Below, piece after piece: positions 8,048 to 17,523 of a stretch of DNA of 64,000 bases. The DNA lies in assembly GCA_963677175.2 (NCBI GenBank), contig CAXXES010000001.1:744001-808000 (forward strand), written 5' to 3'. The DNA is from Sunxiuqinia sp963677175. Lineage in GTDB: Bacteria; Bacteroidota; Bacteroidia; Bacteroidales; Prolixibacteraceae. Numbering within the stretch: the stretch's first letter is position 1; every line of letters begins with the position of its first letter. A model generated the notes under the pieces. The model saw only the letters and a program-made list of their open reading frames with translations, was not told the origin of the DNA and searched no databases. The position numbers and the translations under genes are program-made.

Positions 8048-8752
8048 TTAAATATCATCATCAACCACCAGCCGGTACCCAAGTTCTCCGGTCCTGAGCT
8101 GTTGGCCTTTCAGCTTGCTTTTTACCAGTAGCCGGTAAGTTCCGGCAGGCAGATCGGCGGGAACCATCAGCACCAGTTGCGAAAAAACATTGCGCAAAAC
8201 CCGCGAAACTTTAAAGGGCTGCCGGGCTTCATTCTCAAAAAAGATCCCCTGCTCCGGATCATCCGCGTCAAACTTCAGGCGGGCCCCTTTGATGAAGGCC
8301 GGCCCGTCAGGCGTCAGTGTTGAATTACTATCGCCAGTACTCATGTCGGTAAACAGCTCAACAAGTGGCCGTGGGAGGTTGCTTCCCACCTTGTGGGGCC
8401 TTACTTCGCTTACCATTTTCTTCAGCAGGATGCCCGGGCTCAAGTTGGCCTTCACCTGGTGGCGGTTACTTTGAAAATAATCATCAAGCCCTGTAAACTT
8501 CCCGCCAATACTGCACTGCGCCTTAAACAGCGGTGTCGTAACCGAACCCCCTTCTTTGAGGATGCCGGAAACTTCTTCCATAAAAAGCTCCAGGATTCCC
8601 ATTACCGCAGCATCGGTTAAGCTGGGCCCCCTTCGGACCACACGGGTAATGACATCGTCAAGCGTATATTTCTGCCTCTTCTTGATCAGCGCCCGATAGG
8701 CCTTGCTGTCTTTGAGCATCTTGTTTGGATACAATCCATAGCTTAGTGCCAT
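8048..8752 (-). CDS. HU-like DNA-binding protein with C-terminal DUF4469 domain
   Basis: 234 residues. The first ~125 resemble the Bacteroidota HU-like domain (TLDDVITRVVRRGPSLTDAAVMGILELFMEEVSGIL, then GGSVTTPLFKAQCSIGG). Residues ~130-232 are strand-rich and match DUF4469, an immunoglobulin-like fold seen fused to such domains (VFSQLVLMVPADLPAGTYRLLVKS). It is probably a nucleoid-type DNA-binding protein of unknown specific role. It stands alone in the accessory island. An AT-rich palindromic tract lies 117 bp upstream and could be its binding site, which is inference. A shorter HU-like relative lies inside the array at 50787. Confidence 0.82.
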   Translation of the reverse strand: MALSYGLYPNKMLKDSKAYRALIKKRQKYTLDDVITRVVRRGPSLTDAAVMGILELFMEEVSGILKEGGSVTTPLFKAQCSIGGKFTGLDDYFQSNRHQVKANLSPGILLKKMVSEVRPHKVGSNLPRPLVELFTDMSTGDSNSTLTPDGPAFIKGARLKFDADDPEQGIFFENEARQPFKVSRVLRNVFSQLVLMVPADLPAGTYRLLVKSKLKGQQLRTGELGYRLVVDDDI

Positions 8753-8868
8753 ACATATTAGCTTTATAGTGGACCGCTACCCGATTGGTAACGGTTTCAA
8801 TCATTCCTATAAAAATAGTCAAATGATATTAATCACACAAATTAAATGATAGAAATAATCTGAACCTA

Positions 8869-8905
8869 ATGATTATAATCATTATAATTAAATCATTATA
8901 ATCAT
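8869..8905. promoter_or_regulatory. AT-rich palindromic tract upstream of the HU-like gene
   Basis: A perfect 14-bp palindrome, ATGATTATAATCAT (8869-8882), is followed at once by a second half-related copy, ATCATTATAATCAT (8892-8905). Nearby are repeats of AAATGATA (8821 and 8844). It precedes the HU-like/DUF4469 gene and is the only structured element in 8753-9040. A role as operator or nucleoid-protein site is a guess. Confidence 0.35.
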
Positions 8906-9043
8906 CAAAGCCTGAAGCTTGCTTGTTCTATAACCGGTACTAGCTTATATGGGTTGGGAAGACTGGCACTAAGGGTCCGTTCAAGGCAAGTAAAAGGATC
9001 AAACGCTGCCTTGCTGATGGGTCGGGGAGGCGTGGTAATTTAT

Positions 9044-9093
9044 TCAGGGCTTCCCCCGGATTTCGTGTTGCCGCTTTCCAGCTCTGCCAACTT
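9044..9093 (-). pseudogene. orphan permease tail
   Basis: The minus strand reads SWQSWKAATRNPGEAL, matching the shared permease end except for one Pro-Val-to-Pro-Gly change and loss of the final RYE. It abuts the TIR-bounded GxxExxY element on its upstream side. Confidence 0.65.
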
Positions 9094-9096
9094 ATT

Positions 9097-9438
9097 GTCT
9101 GAATCAGGATTGACCGGATTATTGGATTTTCAGGATTAATGTTTCCTGAATAAGCATTTGACTTCAAGGCTTATCGCACCAAAATTGATGAGCAACCCTT
9201 TTTCAATTTGATAGGCTGTCAGATAATTTAGGGCTTGAGCCAGATGTACTTTTTCCAGTTTGACCAGTGCTTTTAGTTCAACCATCACTTTGCTTTCAAC
9301 AATAAAATCGGCCCTACGGGTACCAACCTGAATAGTTTCATAAATCCATAGTTATTGAAGTTCAGTTGGTTTCTGATAATTTCTTTCATTGATAAATTAT
9401 CCTATTCATCCTTCCATTCTGAAAATCCTGATTCAGAC
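9097..9438. repeat. repeat C: element with 15-bp terminal inverted repeats around a GxxExxY remnant
   Basis: The ends are GTCTGAATCAGGATT (9097-9111) and its exact complement AATCCTGATTCAGAC (9424-9438). A shorter relative is at 51456-51598, and a one-ended fragment is at 50684. It sits between the stop of the permease at 9443 and an orphan tail, so it looks inserted at the permease tail. No transposase is present. Confidence 0.6.
9136..9345 (-). pseudogene. GxxExxY-family protein remnant
   Basis: The minus strand reads ETIQVGTRRADFIVESK, then VMVELKALVKLEKVHLAQ and LNYLTAYQIEKGLLINFG to a stop at 9136. This is the C-terminal two thirds of the GxxExxY family (named for a conserved motif in its N-terminal part), which is widespread in Bacteroidota. 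The N-terminal part with the diagnostic GPGLLESVY-type segment is missing, so it is decayed. The family's function is unknown. Confidence 0.65.
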
Positions 9439-9442
9439 ATTT

Positions 9443-11944
9443 TTACTCATACCTCAATGCCTCCACCGGATTCCTCGTTGCCGCCCTCCAGCTTTGCCAG
9501 CTAACCGTTAACAGGGCGATTCCCAATGCAAGCAAGCCTGCCAGGGCAAAGATCCACCAGCTTAGTTCTGTTTTGTAGGCAAAGTTTTCGAGCCATTTAT
9601 CCATAGCATACCAGGCAATTGGTGTGGCAATGACAAATGCGATGGCGACCCATTTTACAAAGTCTCTGTTGAGCATGCCCAGTATTTCGGAGATGCGGGC
9701 GCCGTTGACTTTGCGGATGCCGATTTCCTTGGTGCGTTTGGCTATTGTTTGCATAGATAAACAGAACAAACCCATGCACGCGATGAAGATACCCAAGGCG
9801 GAGAACAGGCTGAAAATGCAGCCAAACCTTTGATCGGCTTGGTATTGCTGGTCGAAGAAGCTGTCCAGAAAGTAATAATTGAACGGGTTTCCGGGGAACA
9901 GTTCGCGCCATTGGCCTTCCAGCAAAGCAATGGATTGGCTGATATCCTGGCCTGGGTTGGCCCCTGATGCTATTTTGATCAGGTAGTCGCCGCTGTAGAT
10001 TTCATTATAAAAACCAATCGGTTCTTTGTCGTACTTCAGCGAATGCTGGTGAAAATCTTCCACCACGCCAATCACTTCGCATTCGCCTTTGCCACCTGCC
10101 CAATAATAGCCGACTTTCTGGTTAATGGCATCCTCGGGCGAATCAAATCCCAGCAGCCCAATGGCTGTTTCGTTTAAAATCACCTTTTGGTTGTTGTCGC
10201 CTGGTTCCGTAAAGTTCCGACCGGCCAGCAGGCGGATGTCCAGCATGGGGAAATATTGTGGGTCAACCTGTATCTCCCTGATCTCTTTTGCCCCTTCGTT
10301 TTCTTTTGATAACTGAAACAATGGCCGAGACAGAAGCGCCATTTTCCCCGGAACCGAATTACTGGCAGTGACCTGGCTGATGGCGGGATATCTGGCTGTT
10401 TCGTTCCGCAGGGCGGTTATTGTCTGCGCAAAATCAACCTCCTGGTCTACGGCGTTCGGTCCTTCAACAACAAGGATCCGCTCGGTATTGATGCCCAGGT
10501 CCTGGCTTCTCATAAACCCGATCTGCCGGTAATTTAGGATGGTTCCCATGATCAGGACCATGGAAATGGTAAACTGAAACACAAGCAAATACTTTTTTAT
10601 GCTGAACCGCGAACCCGCAAACTGCTGCCCTTTTAATGCTTCGATACTCCGCATGGAGGCAATGGCCACGGAAGGATATAACGAAGCCAGCACAGAACCG
10701 GCCAGCAAAAGCCCAAACAAGATCATGACCAAGTAGGCTGAAGACGGACCTACAACTGTTGGACCGAACCCAAACCTGGTGAAATGATAAATAAGCGGTG
10801 CGGTAAGTTTGCTGATGAAAAAGCCAAGGACCACCGCAATCAGGTTAAAGAGCAGGGCTTCGGTAAAAAGTTGGGCAACAATCTGGCGTTTGCCCGAGCC
10901 AATCGCTTTTCGCAGCCCAATTTCTTCGGTCCTTTCAAGAAACCCGGCAATCGACAGGTTGGTGTAATTAATCCAGGCGAGAATCAGGATCAACAAGCCC
11001 ATCCCCGCCATCACATAGACATAAATGAGCGAGCTGTTAACGGATGCTTCGTTGGCCAACTTTGATTTCAAGTGAATGTCGGTTACAGGCTGAAGGAAAA
11101 ACGACTCCTGAAGATCATCCGTGTTTTTCTTCCGGGCCACCAGTTCGTTGATCTGTTTCTCAACAATCTCTGCATGGGCTGAAGCATCCAGCACAATGTA
11201 GGTGTACCACGAGTAGTTGCCCCAATTGTTGGCAAATATCGACGCCTTGACCTCCGCAGGAATGTCGGGCGGCAAATAATTCACCAGTGAGCTGTGCGAC
11301 AATACCATATCATAATGAAGGTGCGAATTGGCAGGCATGTCCCGGTAAACCCCGCCAACCCTGAAAGAAAGGGCCGCGTCGCGGTTTGAAGTATAAACCA
11401 ACAGTTCTTTCCCCACCGGATTGGTTTCGGTGCGCCACCCTGGGCCAAAATATTTTTCGGCCAGGCTATTGGAGATAAAAGCATTGTTTGGTTTGGCCAG
11501 CAGCGATCCGGCTTCACCGGCAACGAAATCCAGTGAGAAATACCGGGCAAATGGCTCATCGGCAAAAATAACCCGGTCAGTCTTCAAAGAAACCGGTTCA
11601 TCCCGGTCAGGGCTTTTATAAACTGCCGTGTAAGAGTTGGCCCAAGGCGATAAGCGAAAATAATCTTTCACGCCGGGAACTTCATCTTTAATGGCAGGAC
11701 CCAACGCCGAAAAAGTATAAGCGTCCTCAAAAATTTGCCCTTTTGCCTGTTCTTTATTGACGGCAACACGGTAAATCTGGTTTGCTTCGCTGTGGTACCG
11801 GTCGTAACCCAGTTCAAACTTCACATACTGGAAGATGAGTATAAAGGCGGCTATGGCAACGGCCATGCCGAGAATTTTAATTAGAGAGAAAGATTTGTTT
11901 CTAAAGATATTTCTCCATGCAAGAATCAAATAATTTTTAACCAT
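9443..11944 (-). CDS. FtsX/MacB-like ABC permease P2
   Basis: 833 residues, the longest of the set; the extra length is in the first periplasmic domain. The first FtsX half carries TEEIGLRKAIGSGKRQIV and the linker RSIEALKGQQ; the second periplasmic domain carries GVVEDFHQHSL. Its body is most like P21 at 58909 (shared LFTEALLFN versus FFTESLMFN, FHQ-SL, and NPF-Y-FLD). The tail is of the full shared type: NGARISEILGMLNRDFVKW, then KTELSWWIFAL and SWQSWRAATRNPVEALRYE. It is the last permease of the main array, followed by the TIR element and the accessory island. Confidence 0.92.
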   Translation of the reverse strand: MVKNYLILAWRNIFRNKSFSLIKILGMAVAIAAFILIFQYVKFELGYDRYHSEANQIYRVAVNKEQAKGQIFEDAYTFSALGPAIKDEVPGVKDYFRLSPWANSYTAVYKSPDRDEPVSLKTDRVIFADEPFARYFSLDFVAGEAGSLLAKPNNAFISNSLAEKYFGPGWRTETNPVGKELLVYTSNRDAALSFRVGGVYRDMPANSHLHYDMVLSHSSLVNYLPPDIPAEVKASIFANNWGNYSWYTYIVLDASAHAEIVEKQINELVARKKNTDDLQESFFLQPVTDIHLKSKLANEASVNSSLIYVYVMAGMGLLILILAWINYTNLSIAGFLERTEEIGLRKAIGSGKRQIVAQLFTEALLFNLIAVVLGFFISKLTAPLIYHFTRFGFGPTVVGPSSAYLVMILFGLLLAGSVLASLYPSVAIASMRSIEALKGQQFAGSRFSIKKYLLVFQFTISMVLIMGTILNYRQIGFMRSQDLGINTERILVVEGPNAVDQEVDFAQTITALRNETARYPAISQVTASNSVPGKMALLSRPLFQLSKENEGAKEIREIQVDPQYFPMLDIRLLAGRNFTEPGDNNQKVILNETAIGLLGFDSPEDAINQKVGYYWAGGKGECEVIGVVEDFHQHSLKYDKEPIGFYNEIYSGDYLIKIASGANPGQDISQSIALLEGQWRELFPGNPFNYYFLDSFFDQQYQADQRFGCIFSLFSALGIFIACMGLFCLSMQTIAKRTKEIGIRKVNGARISEILGMLNRDFVKWVAIAFVIATPIAWYAMDKWLENFAYKTELSWWIFALAGLLALGIALLTVSWQSWRAATRNPVEALRYE

Positions 11945-11972
11945 AACCTTGTTCTTTTGTGGTTTATATAAC

Positions 11973-12075
11973 TATGCATCTTCGCATTCTTCTTTTCCTA
12001 TAATACCGTCCCGATGGGACTAATTTCCGCGTTAATCGGCGCATCCTACCATAACTGCGTCGCTATGCGACTGTA
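11973..12075. repeat. hairpin repeat B, copy 2 (short)
   Basis: Only the distal half of the element is present, with the hairpins GTCCCGATGGGAC (about 12008-12020) and GTCGCTATGCGAC (about 12059-12071). It fills the gap between the stop of the permease at 12079 and the start of the one at 9443. No orphan tail follows this copy. Confidence 0.7.
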
Positions 12076-12078
12076 TTT

Positions 12079-14427
12079 TTACTCATACCGTAAAGCCTCT
12101 ACCGGGTTTCGTGTTGCCGCTTTAAATATTTGCCAACCTACGAAAACTGCAACCAATCCAAACAAAATGACAAAAGACCAAATAAAGTGCATCACGCCTA
12201 TTTCGACCCGTTCTGCAAAATTCTCCAATATCATTTTATTTAACATAAATGTTAAAGGGTAAGCGATTATAACCGCCAATAGAATATTTTTTGACATTTG
12301 ACCCGATAACAAGCCAATCAGATTAGGGACAGTTGCTCCGTTGATCCTTCTTACTCCGATCTCTTTTGTACGCCGTTCTGTGGCATACACTGTGAGCCCC
12401 AACAATCCCAAACAGGCAATAATTACTGCCAGAAACCCTGCGATGGACATAATTTTTCTCATATCCTTCATTTGTTTGTACCTGTCATTGAAGGTTTGGT
12501 CGAGGAAAGAATAGTCCAGGATAAAATCAGGGGAAAAATGGCTATACACCTCCTTCAGGGATCTCAAACCAGTAGTCATGTCGCCTTCACTTAACCTAAT
12601 CATCGCAATTTCTGAACTCTCTGGCCTATACCTGATAAACAGGGGTTGATCCGGGCTAGCCATAAACATGAAATTAAAATTTTTTATTACTCCAATGATT
12701 TCAGAATGTACCCCATTCATGGTTACAAAGCTGCCAACCGGATCCTGTATCTTCATTCTTTTTACAGCAGCCTCATTTACTATTATTTTGTCCACAGCTC
12801 CCACAGTGAAATCTTTCCCTTCTACAAAGTCCATCTTCATGGTCCTTACAAAATTGTCCCCTGTATTGATGTACGAATACCATTCTTCTATTAAGGGGTC
12901 TTTGCCCTCCCAGCTTATTGATGTCGTAGAATTCCCAACAGCAAATGGTAACTGGTCGGCGAAAGTTACAGATTGGATACCCTGTTTTTTCATTAATTCC
13001 TGGGTAAAAGCATCCCGGTGTTGTTCGAGTTTTTTGTTTTTGGTGAAGTAAACGATATTGTACCTGTCCATTCCCATAGACTTGTTAAAGATGAAGTCAA
13101 CCTGACTTGACAGAATAACTGATGTTGTAATTAAAATGATTGCTGAAATAAATTGAAAGGTAACGAGGAACTTTCTTGAAAAAGATATTTTAGATACTCC
13201 ATCATTACTGCCCTTCTGTATTTTAATAGGTGAAAATCTGGACATATACATTGATGGATACCAAGTAGTGATCAGAACGGTTATGATTAAAATTCCTGAA
13301 AAAACCATTAAAAGAGTTTTATTAAAGATTGATTCCAGTGGTTGTGGTTCAGGCATGAAAATATTTACCAGCCATGCTTGAATAAACACAGCAAATATAC
13401 CACCAGCAAAAACGACCAAAAAAGCCTCAATAAGAAATTGGAAAGCCAGTTCTCTTTTTCCAGCCCCATTGATTTTTCGTATGCCGATCTCCTTTGTCCG
13501 TTTCACGGATGTGGCAATAGAAAGGTTGATATAGTTGATTATTGAAATAAAAAGGATTGACAGTCCAATTATTGCCATGGCAATAATAATGTAAAAGCCA
13601 AATGAGGGCTCACCTGATAATTTATAGATTACGTCGTTACTTTTATGCAATGGCGCTAATCCATAAACCTTTTTTTCTTCCGTCTTTATATTTTTACTTC
13701 TTGCTAAAAGCGTAATTTTTTTAGCTAAATCTACAGGATTGGTATGTGGCTGAATCTGAATGTAAGAGCGCGTCCCGATATTCTCCCAATGCGAAACATT
13801 CGGATGCTGGCTAAGATAATGGGAATAAGGTATGGCAAATTCAAATTGCAGCGAAGAATTTAAAGGGACATCTTTATAAACGCCTGAGATCTTGAAAACT
13901 TCCGGGTTCTTGGCTTCACTGGAATAGAGATTTATGTTTTTGCCAATAGGGTTAATATCGCCAAACAGCTTCTTTGATAGTTTATGGGAAATAACGATAT
14001 TGTCAGGTTTTGATAAGACATGTTCATGATTCCCATAAACCAAAGGAAAGGATAACATGTTAAACCACCCTTTATCCACGTAGAAACCATCCTCTTTTAC
14101 ATAGTTTTCTGGTGAACCGATAATTTTATCATTGGCCCAAGAAAATTGGCAATAATCAACAACTTCCGGGAGTTCTTCAAAGATTGTTGGGGCTAATAGC
14201 GCCGAAGACGCATCGTAGCAATCAACGGTTGTTGAATCTACTTTATGATACAACTTAAAAACTGTCTCTTTATTTGTATGAAATTGGTCGAGGCTCAGCA
14301 ACCCAATAATTGTTACTGTAAGGGCCATGGCAACCCCCATTCCCAACGCCAGCCCGGTGATGTTTATAGCGGTATATAATTTATTTTTCTTAAGGCTGTT
14401 GATTGCGTATTTAAAAAGTTGTAACAT
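12079..14427 (-). CDS. FtsX/MacB-like ABC permease P3, mostly private C-terminus
   Basis: 782 residues. The first FtsX half has TKEIGIRKINGAGKRELAF and the linker SPIKIQKGSN; the second periplasmic domain has GVIKNFNF. The last 100 residues differ from the array type (NGATVPNLIGLLSGQMSK, then FAERVEIGVMHFIWSF) up to the final KAATRNPVEALRYE, which is identical to the shared end. The join therefore lies within the last ~45 bp. It is one of three array members (with P5 and P13) that share only this short end. The start ATG at 14425-14427 precedes a typical TM1 (AINITGLALGMGVAMALTV). Confidence 0.92.
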   Translation of the reverse strand: MLQLFKYAINSLKKNKLYTAINITGLALGMGVAMALTVTIIGLLSLDQFHTNKETVFKLYHKVDSTTVDCYDASSALLAPTIFEELPEVVDYCQFSWANDKIIGSPENYVKEDGFYVDKGWFNMLSFPLVYGNHEHVLSKPDNIVISHKLSKKLFGDINPIGKNINLYSSEAKNPEVFKISGVYKDVPLNSSLQFEFAIPYSHYLSQHPNVSHWENIGTRSYIQIQPHTNPVDLAKKITLLARSKNIKTEEKKVYGLAPLHKSNDVIYKLSGEPSFGFYIIIAMAIIGLSILFISIINYINLSIATSVKRTKEIGIRKINGAGKRELAFQFLIEAFLVVFAGGIFAVFIQAWLVNIFMPEPQPLESIFNKTLLMVFSGILIITVLITTWYPSMYMSRFSPIKIQKGSNDGVSKISFSRKFLVTFQFISAIILITTSVILSSQVDFIFNKSMGMDRYNIVYFTKNKKLEQHRDAFTQELMKKQGIQSVTFADQLPFAVGNSTTSISWEGKDPLIEEWYSYINTGDNFVRTMKMDFVEGKDFTVGAVDKIIVNEAAVKRMKIQDPVGSFVTMNGVHSEIIGVIKNFNFMFMASPDQPLFIRYRPESSEIAMIRLSEGDMTTGLRSLKEVYSHFSPDFILDYSFLDQTFNDRYKQMKDMRKIMSIAGFLAVIIACLGLLGLTVYATERRTKEIGVRRINGATVPNLIGLLSGQMSKNILLAVIIAYPLTFMLNKMILENFAERVEIGVMHFIWSFVILFGLVAVFVGWQIFKAATRNPVEALRYE

Positions 14428-14508
14428 AGTTTATTGATTTAGAATATTGTCATTTTGTTTTTTAAAATCATGTTAATCATTTAATCAACTTAACTCCAGG
14501 TTCAGACT

Positions 14509-14525
14509 CCCCTCCTTCGGAGGGG
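14509..14525. repeat. repeat A hairpin, short copy
   Basis: CCCCTCC and GGAGGGG with a 3-nt loop, followed by a GGGGGAGG run, just downstream of the stop of the permease at 14539. The same hairpin occurs in the longer A copies at 40.6 and 61.7 kb. It could act as a weak terminator after the permease. Confidence 0.5.
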
Positions 14526-14538
14526 CTGGGGGAGGCTT

Positions 14539-16905
14539 TTACTCATACCTCAACGCCTCTACCGGATTACGCGTAGCAGCCCGCCAGCTTTGCCAACTAA
14601 CCGTTAGCAGTGCAATTCCCAAAGCCAGCAAACCGGCCAGCGCAAAAATCCACCAGCTTAAAGTGGTTTTGTAGGCGAAGTTTTCGAGCCACTTATTCAT
14701 GGCGTACCAGGCAATGGGTGTGGCAATTACAAAGGCGATGGCCACCCATTTAATAAAGTCTTTATTTAGCAATGCAAGTATTTCGGTGATTTTGGCCCCG
14801 TTAACTTTTCGGATGCCTATTTCTTTGATTTTATTTTCAGTAATGAAAAGTATCATTGCCAATAGTCCCAACGAGATAATGGTAATGCCAATTAGGGCAA
14901 ATAACAGCATTATGGTTCGTGCTGTGTTTTCCGCTTTGTAAAGATTGTCATAAACATCATCTAAGAAATGGTATTCAAACGGAACACCTGAGTTGTTTTC
15001 ATTGCAGAAAATGCGAACACTATTTATTGCTTCATCATAATTATTCGATATTTTAATAAGCATTACCCCATCATTACTCTTTTTCTCAGTTCCTCGATAA
15101 ATACAAGGGTCAACACCTTGCGCTAACGATTTTATATTAATATTCTCAATAACTCCTTTAATAACTAATTGCTTGTTTGGTCCTTCATAAATAACTTTAT
15201 CGACATAAGGAGCTTTAAGCCCCAAATTTCGTACAGCCATCTGGTTCACAATACAAAAGTCTTTGCTCGAATTATCTTGTTTATAAATGTTTTCACCTTC
15301 GATAAAATTAATTTTCATTAAATCGAAATAGTCCTTATCCACAAAAATTTCTTCGGTAGCCATTATCTCCTTAAAATCGGAATTTTTCGACAAGGGATTA
15401 CCATTGTTCCAGATCGTTGGCAAACTACTTCGAAATGCAACTCCCTGAATATTTGAATTACCAAGCAACTCGTTTTTCATTCTGTTTTGAATAGTCTTCT
15501 CCTGCAATTTGCTGGTAGTATGAACATAAATAATATTTTCCTTGTTGAATCCCAGTTGTTTGTTTTGAACAAACGACAGTTGTTTGCTTACAGCAATAAC
15601 ACTGAATATAAGAACAATGGCAATAACAAATTGCGTGATGACCAATACTTTTTGAATGCTGAGATTATTTCTTCCCGAAGCACTTTTTTCTTTCAATATC
15701 CGAGCCGGATTTAAACGTCTCAGGTGTAACCACGGAAAAATACTGGTAAGAATAAGCGATATAAAAACAATTGGGATACTAAGTGATAAAAATTGCAAGC
15801 TGAATATATTGATGAATATTTCTTTACCTGCCAATGCATTAAAAAACGGTTGAATGATTTTTACCAATGCCACAGCAATAAGAAATGATAATATAAAAAA
15901 CAACAATACTTCGAAAAACGATTCTTTTAAGATGTGAATTTTGTTAGCGCCGTTAGTAAGTTTTATGCCCATTGCTCGTTTGCGTTTAAGGCTTGAAGCA
16001 ATAAACAAGTTGGTAAAATTAATACAGGCAATCAGCAAGATAAGAAAGGCAGCAATGCTGAAAATTACAATATTTCTTTTGCTCCCGGTTTCTGTGGCAT
16101 ATTCAAATTTATAATTACTCAGGTAGATGTCGCGCAAGGCTTGTAGTCGAAAATCAATCTTTAAATCTTTCCATAATTTTTCACGAGCATATACCAAAGC
16201 GGTTATCTTGCTTTCAATTGTTTTGTTATTATCGGTACGGTTTAACTTTAAGAATGTAATACAATTGTCGCCTCCCCACGGATTTTTCACAATCCAATCA
16301 ACATTGATAAAGGGAATGATAAAATGGAACTTAAGGTGTGTGTGTGCCGGTATGTTTTCCATTACTGCCGCAACAGCGTATTTATGTCCGTTAACCGAAA
16401 TAAACTCGCCAATAGGATTTTCATTACCAAAGCATATTTCCGACATATATTGGTCAATAACAATTTGGTCGCGCCGCGAAAGAGCTGTTGTAAGGTTGCC
16501 GTAAATGGCTTTGTAGGGGAAAATATTGAAAAATGTAGAATCGGCAGCATATCCCGATTCTCTGAAACTTTCCTGTCCTTCGGTTTTGATGATACAATCT
16601 TTGTAATTATTAACCAAACGGGCATAATCTTCAACTTCTGGAAAATTCTTTTTAGCTTCAGGTGCTATCCCTGCCAATGCTTGAGTCGATTGTATAAACT
16701 CGTTGTTGATGTATCCTTCTAGCGTAATACGATAAATCTTATCGCTATCGGGAATGTCTTTGTCATACGAAGTTTCATACAACACCCACGATGTTAAGAT
16801 TATGGCACACGCAATGCCCAAACTTAACCCAACAAGATTTACCAAACTGATGATTTTGTCTTTAACCATCCGCCGCAATGCTATTTTGATGTTTGTGTTG
16901 TTCAT
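14539..16905 (-). CDS. FtsX/MacB-like ABC permease P4
   Basis: 788 residues. The first half carries RKRAMGIKLTNGANKIHIL and the linker NPARILKEKS; the second periplasmic domain has GVIENINIKSL. The gene body is noticeably AT-rich compared with its last ~300 bp, which fits a tail acquired separately. The tail reads IKEIGIRKVNGAKITEILALLNKDF, then KTTLSWW and the Arg-type end SWQSWRAATRNPVEALRYE. A 103-bp gap separates it from the orphan tail upstream (17009), so it is now at the start of its own run after the toxin-antitoxin insertion. Confidence 0.92.
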   Translation of the reverse strand: MNNTNIKIALRRMVKDKIISLVNLVGLSLGIACAIILTSWVLYETSYDKDIPDSDKIYRITLEGYINNEFIQSTQALAGIAPEAKKNFPEVEDYARLVNNYKDCIIKTEGQESFRESGYAADSTFFNIFPYKAIYGNLTTALSRRDQIVIDQYMSEICFGNENPIGEFISVNGHKYAVAAVMENIPAHTHLKFHFIIPFINVDWIVKNPWGGDNCITFLKLNRTDNNKTIESKITALVYAREKLWKDLKIDFRLQALRDIYLSNYKFEYATETGSKRNIVIFSIAAFLILLIACINFTNLFIASSLKRKRAMGIKLTNGANKIHILKESFFEVLLFFILSFLIAVALVKIIQPFFNALAGKEIFINIFSLQFLSLSIPIVFISLILTSIFPWLHLRRLNPARILKEKSASGRNNLSIQKVLVITQFVIAIVLIFSVIAVSKQLSFVQNKQLGFNKENIIYVHTTSKLQEKTIQNRMKNELLGNSNIQGVAFRSSLPTIWNNGNPLSKNSDFKEIMATEEIFVDKDYFDLMKINFIEGENIYKQDNSSKDFCIVNQMAVRNLGLKAPYVDKVIYEGPNKQLVIKGVIENINIKSLAQGVDPCIYRGTEKKSNDGVMLIKISNNYDEAINSVRIFCNENNSGVPFEYHFLDDVYDNLYKAENTARTIMLLFALIGITIISLGLLAMILFITENKIKEIGIRKVNGAKITEILALLNKDFIKWVAIAFVIATPIAWYAMNKWLENFAYKTTLSWWIFALAGLLALGIALLTVSWQSWRAATRNPVEALRYE

Positions 16906-17008
16906 TTTATTCAGTTCATAATTTATTGTTGGTTACGGTGTCTCTCTGAGTGACGCTGTGACTTGTTAATTAATAATGAGAATTTGTCCATTTTTAATTA
17001 TTCATTAC

Positions 17009-17232
17009 TCATTCATACCTCAGTGCCTCCACCGGATTCCTCGCTGCTGCTTTCCAACTCTGCCAGCTTACTGTTAGCAATGCAATTCCCAACGCCAGCA
17101 AACCGGCAAGGGCAAAGATCCACCAACTCAATGCTGTTTTGTAGGCAAAATTCTCCAGCCATTTATTCATAGCGCAATACGCAATGGGCACAGCAATAAC
17201 AAAAGCTATGGCGACCCATTTAGCAAAGTCGC
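17009..17232 (-). pseudogene. truncated permease: last ~74 codons only
   Basis: From DFAKWVAIAFVIAVPIAYC through ENFAYKTALSWWIFAL to WKAAARNPVEALRYE and stop, this is the shared permease tail without a body. Upstream it breaks off at the DUF433/DUF5615 insertion. A longer open frame reaching 17839 is an accident: its first part is antisense to those genes. The Lys-type end (SWK) resembles the right-hand part of the array, not its neighbours. Confidence 0.85.
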
Positions 17233-17304
17233 TTCTGTGCACAATTCTAAAAGCAGGATAAATACTGTTGTATTTTTTGTACTTTTGAATAAAATTGTCA
17301 TGCC

Positions 17305-17523
17305 ATGTTACTAAATGAAAGAATAACTTTGGAGCCCGGGAAAAGAAGCGGTAAACCCTGCGTAAGGGGGATGCGGATAACTGTAGCTGATGTATTAAAC
17401 TATCTTGCTTCGGGAATGAGTTTTGACGAAATTCTTGAAGATTTTCCCTATCTGGAAAAAGATGACATCCTTGCATGTTTGAGCTATGCAGCAAACAAAG
17501 AAAAGATTGAACTTTGCGCCTGA
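17305..17523 (+). CDS. DUF433-family antitoxin
   Basis: 72 residues with the DUF433 pattern: ITLEPGKRSGKPCVRGMRITVADVL, LASGMSFDEILEDFPYL and DDILACLSYAA. The core is a winged-helix-like fold used as antitoxin and repressor beside DUF5615 PIN-like toxins. It is on the plus strand, opposite to the permeases. Its TGA stop overlaps the downstream ATG by one base, so the pair is translationally coupled. It probably arrived with the toxin as one cargo unit. Confidence 0.88.
   Translation: MLLNERITLEPGKRSGKPCVRGMRITVADVLNYLASGMSFDEILEDFPYLEKDDILACLSYAANKEKIELCA

Noticed and set aside
8821..8905. CRISPR-like repeats
   Set aside because: The repeats are short AT-rich palindromes without regular spacers, and no cas genes are present.
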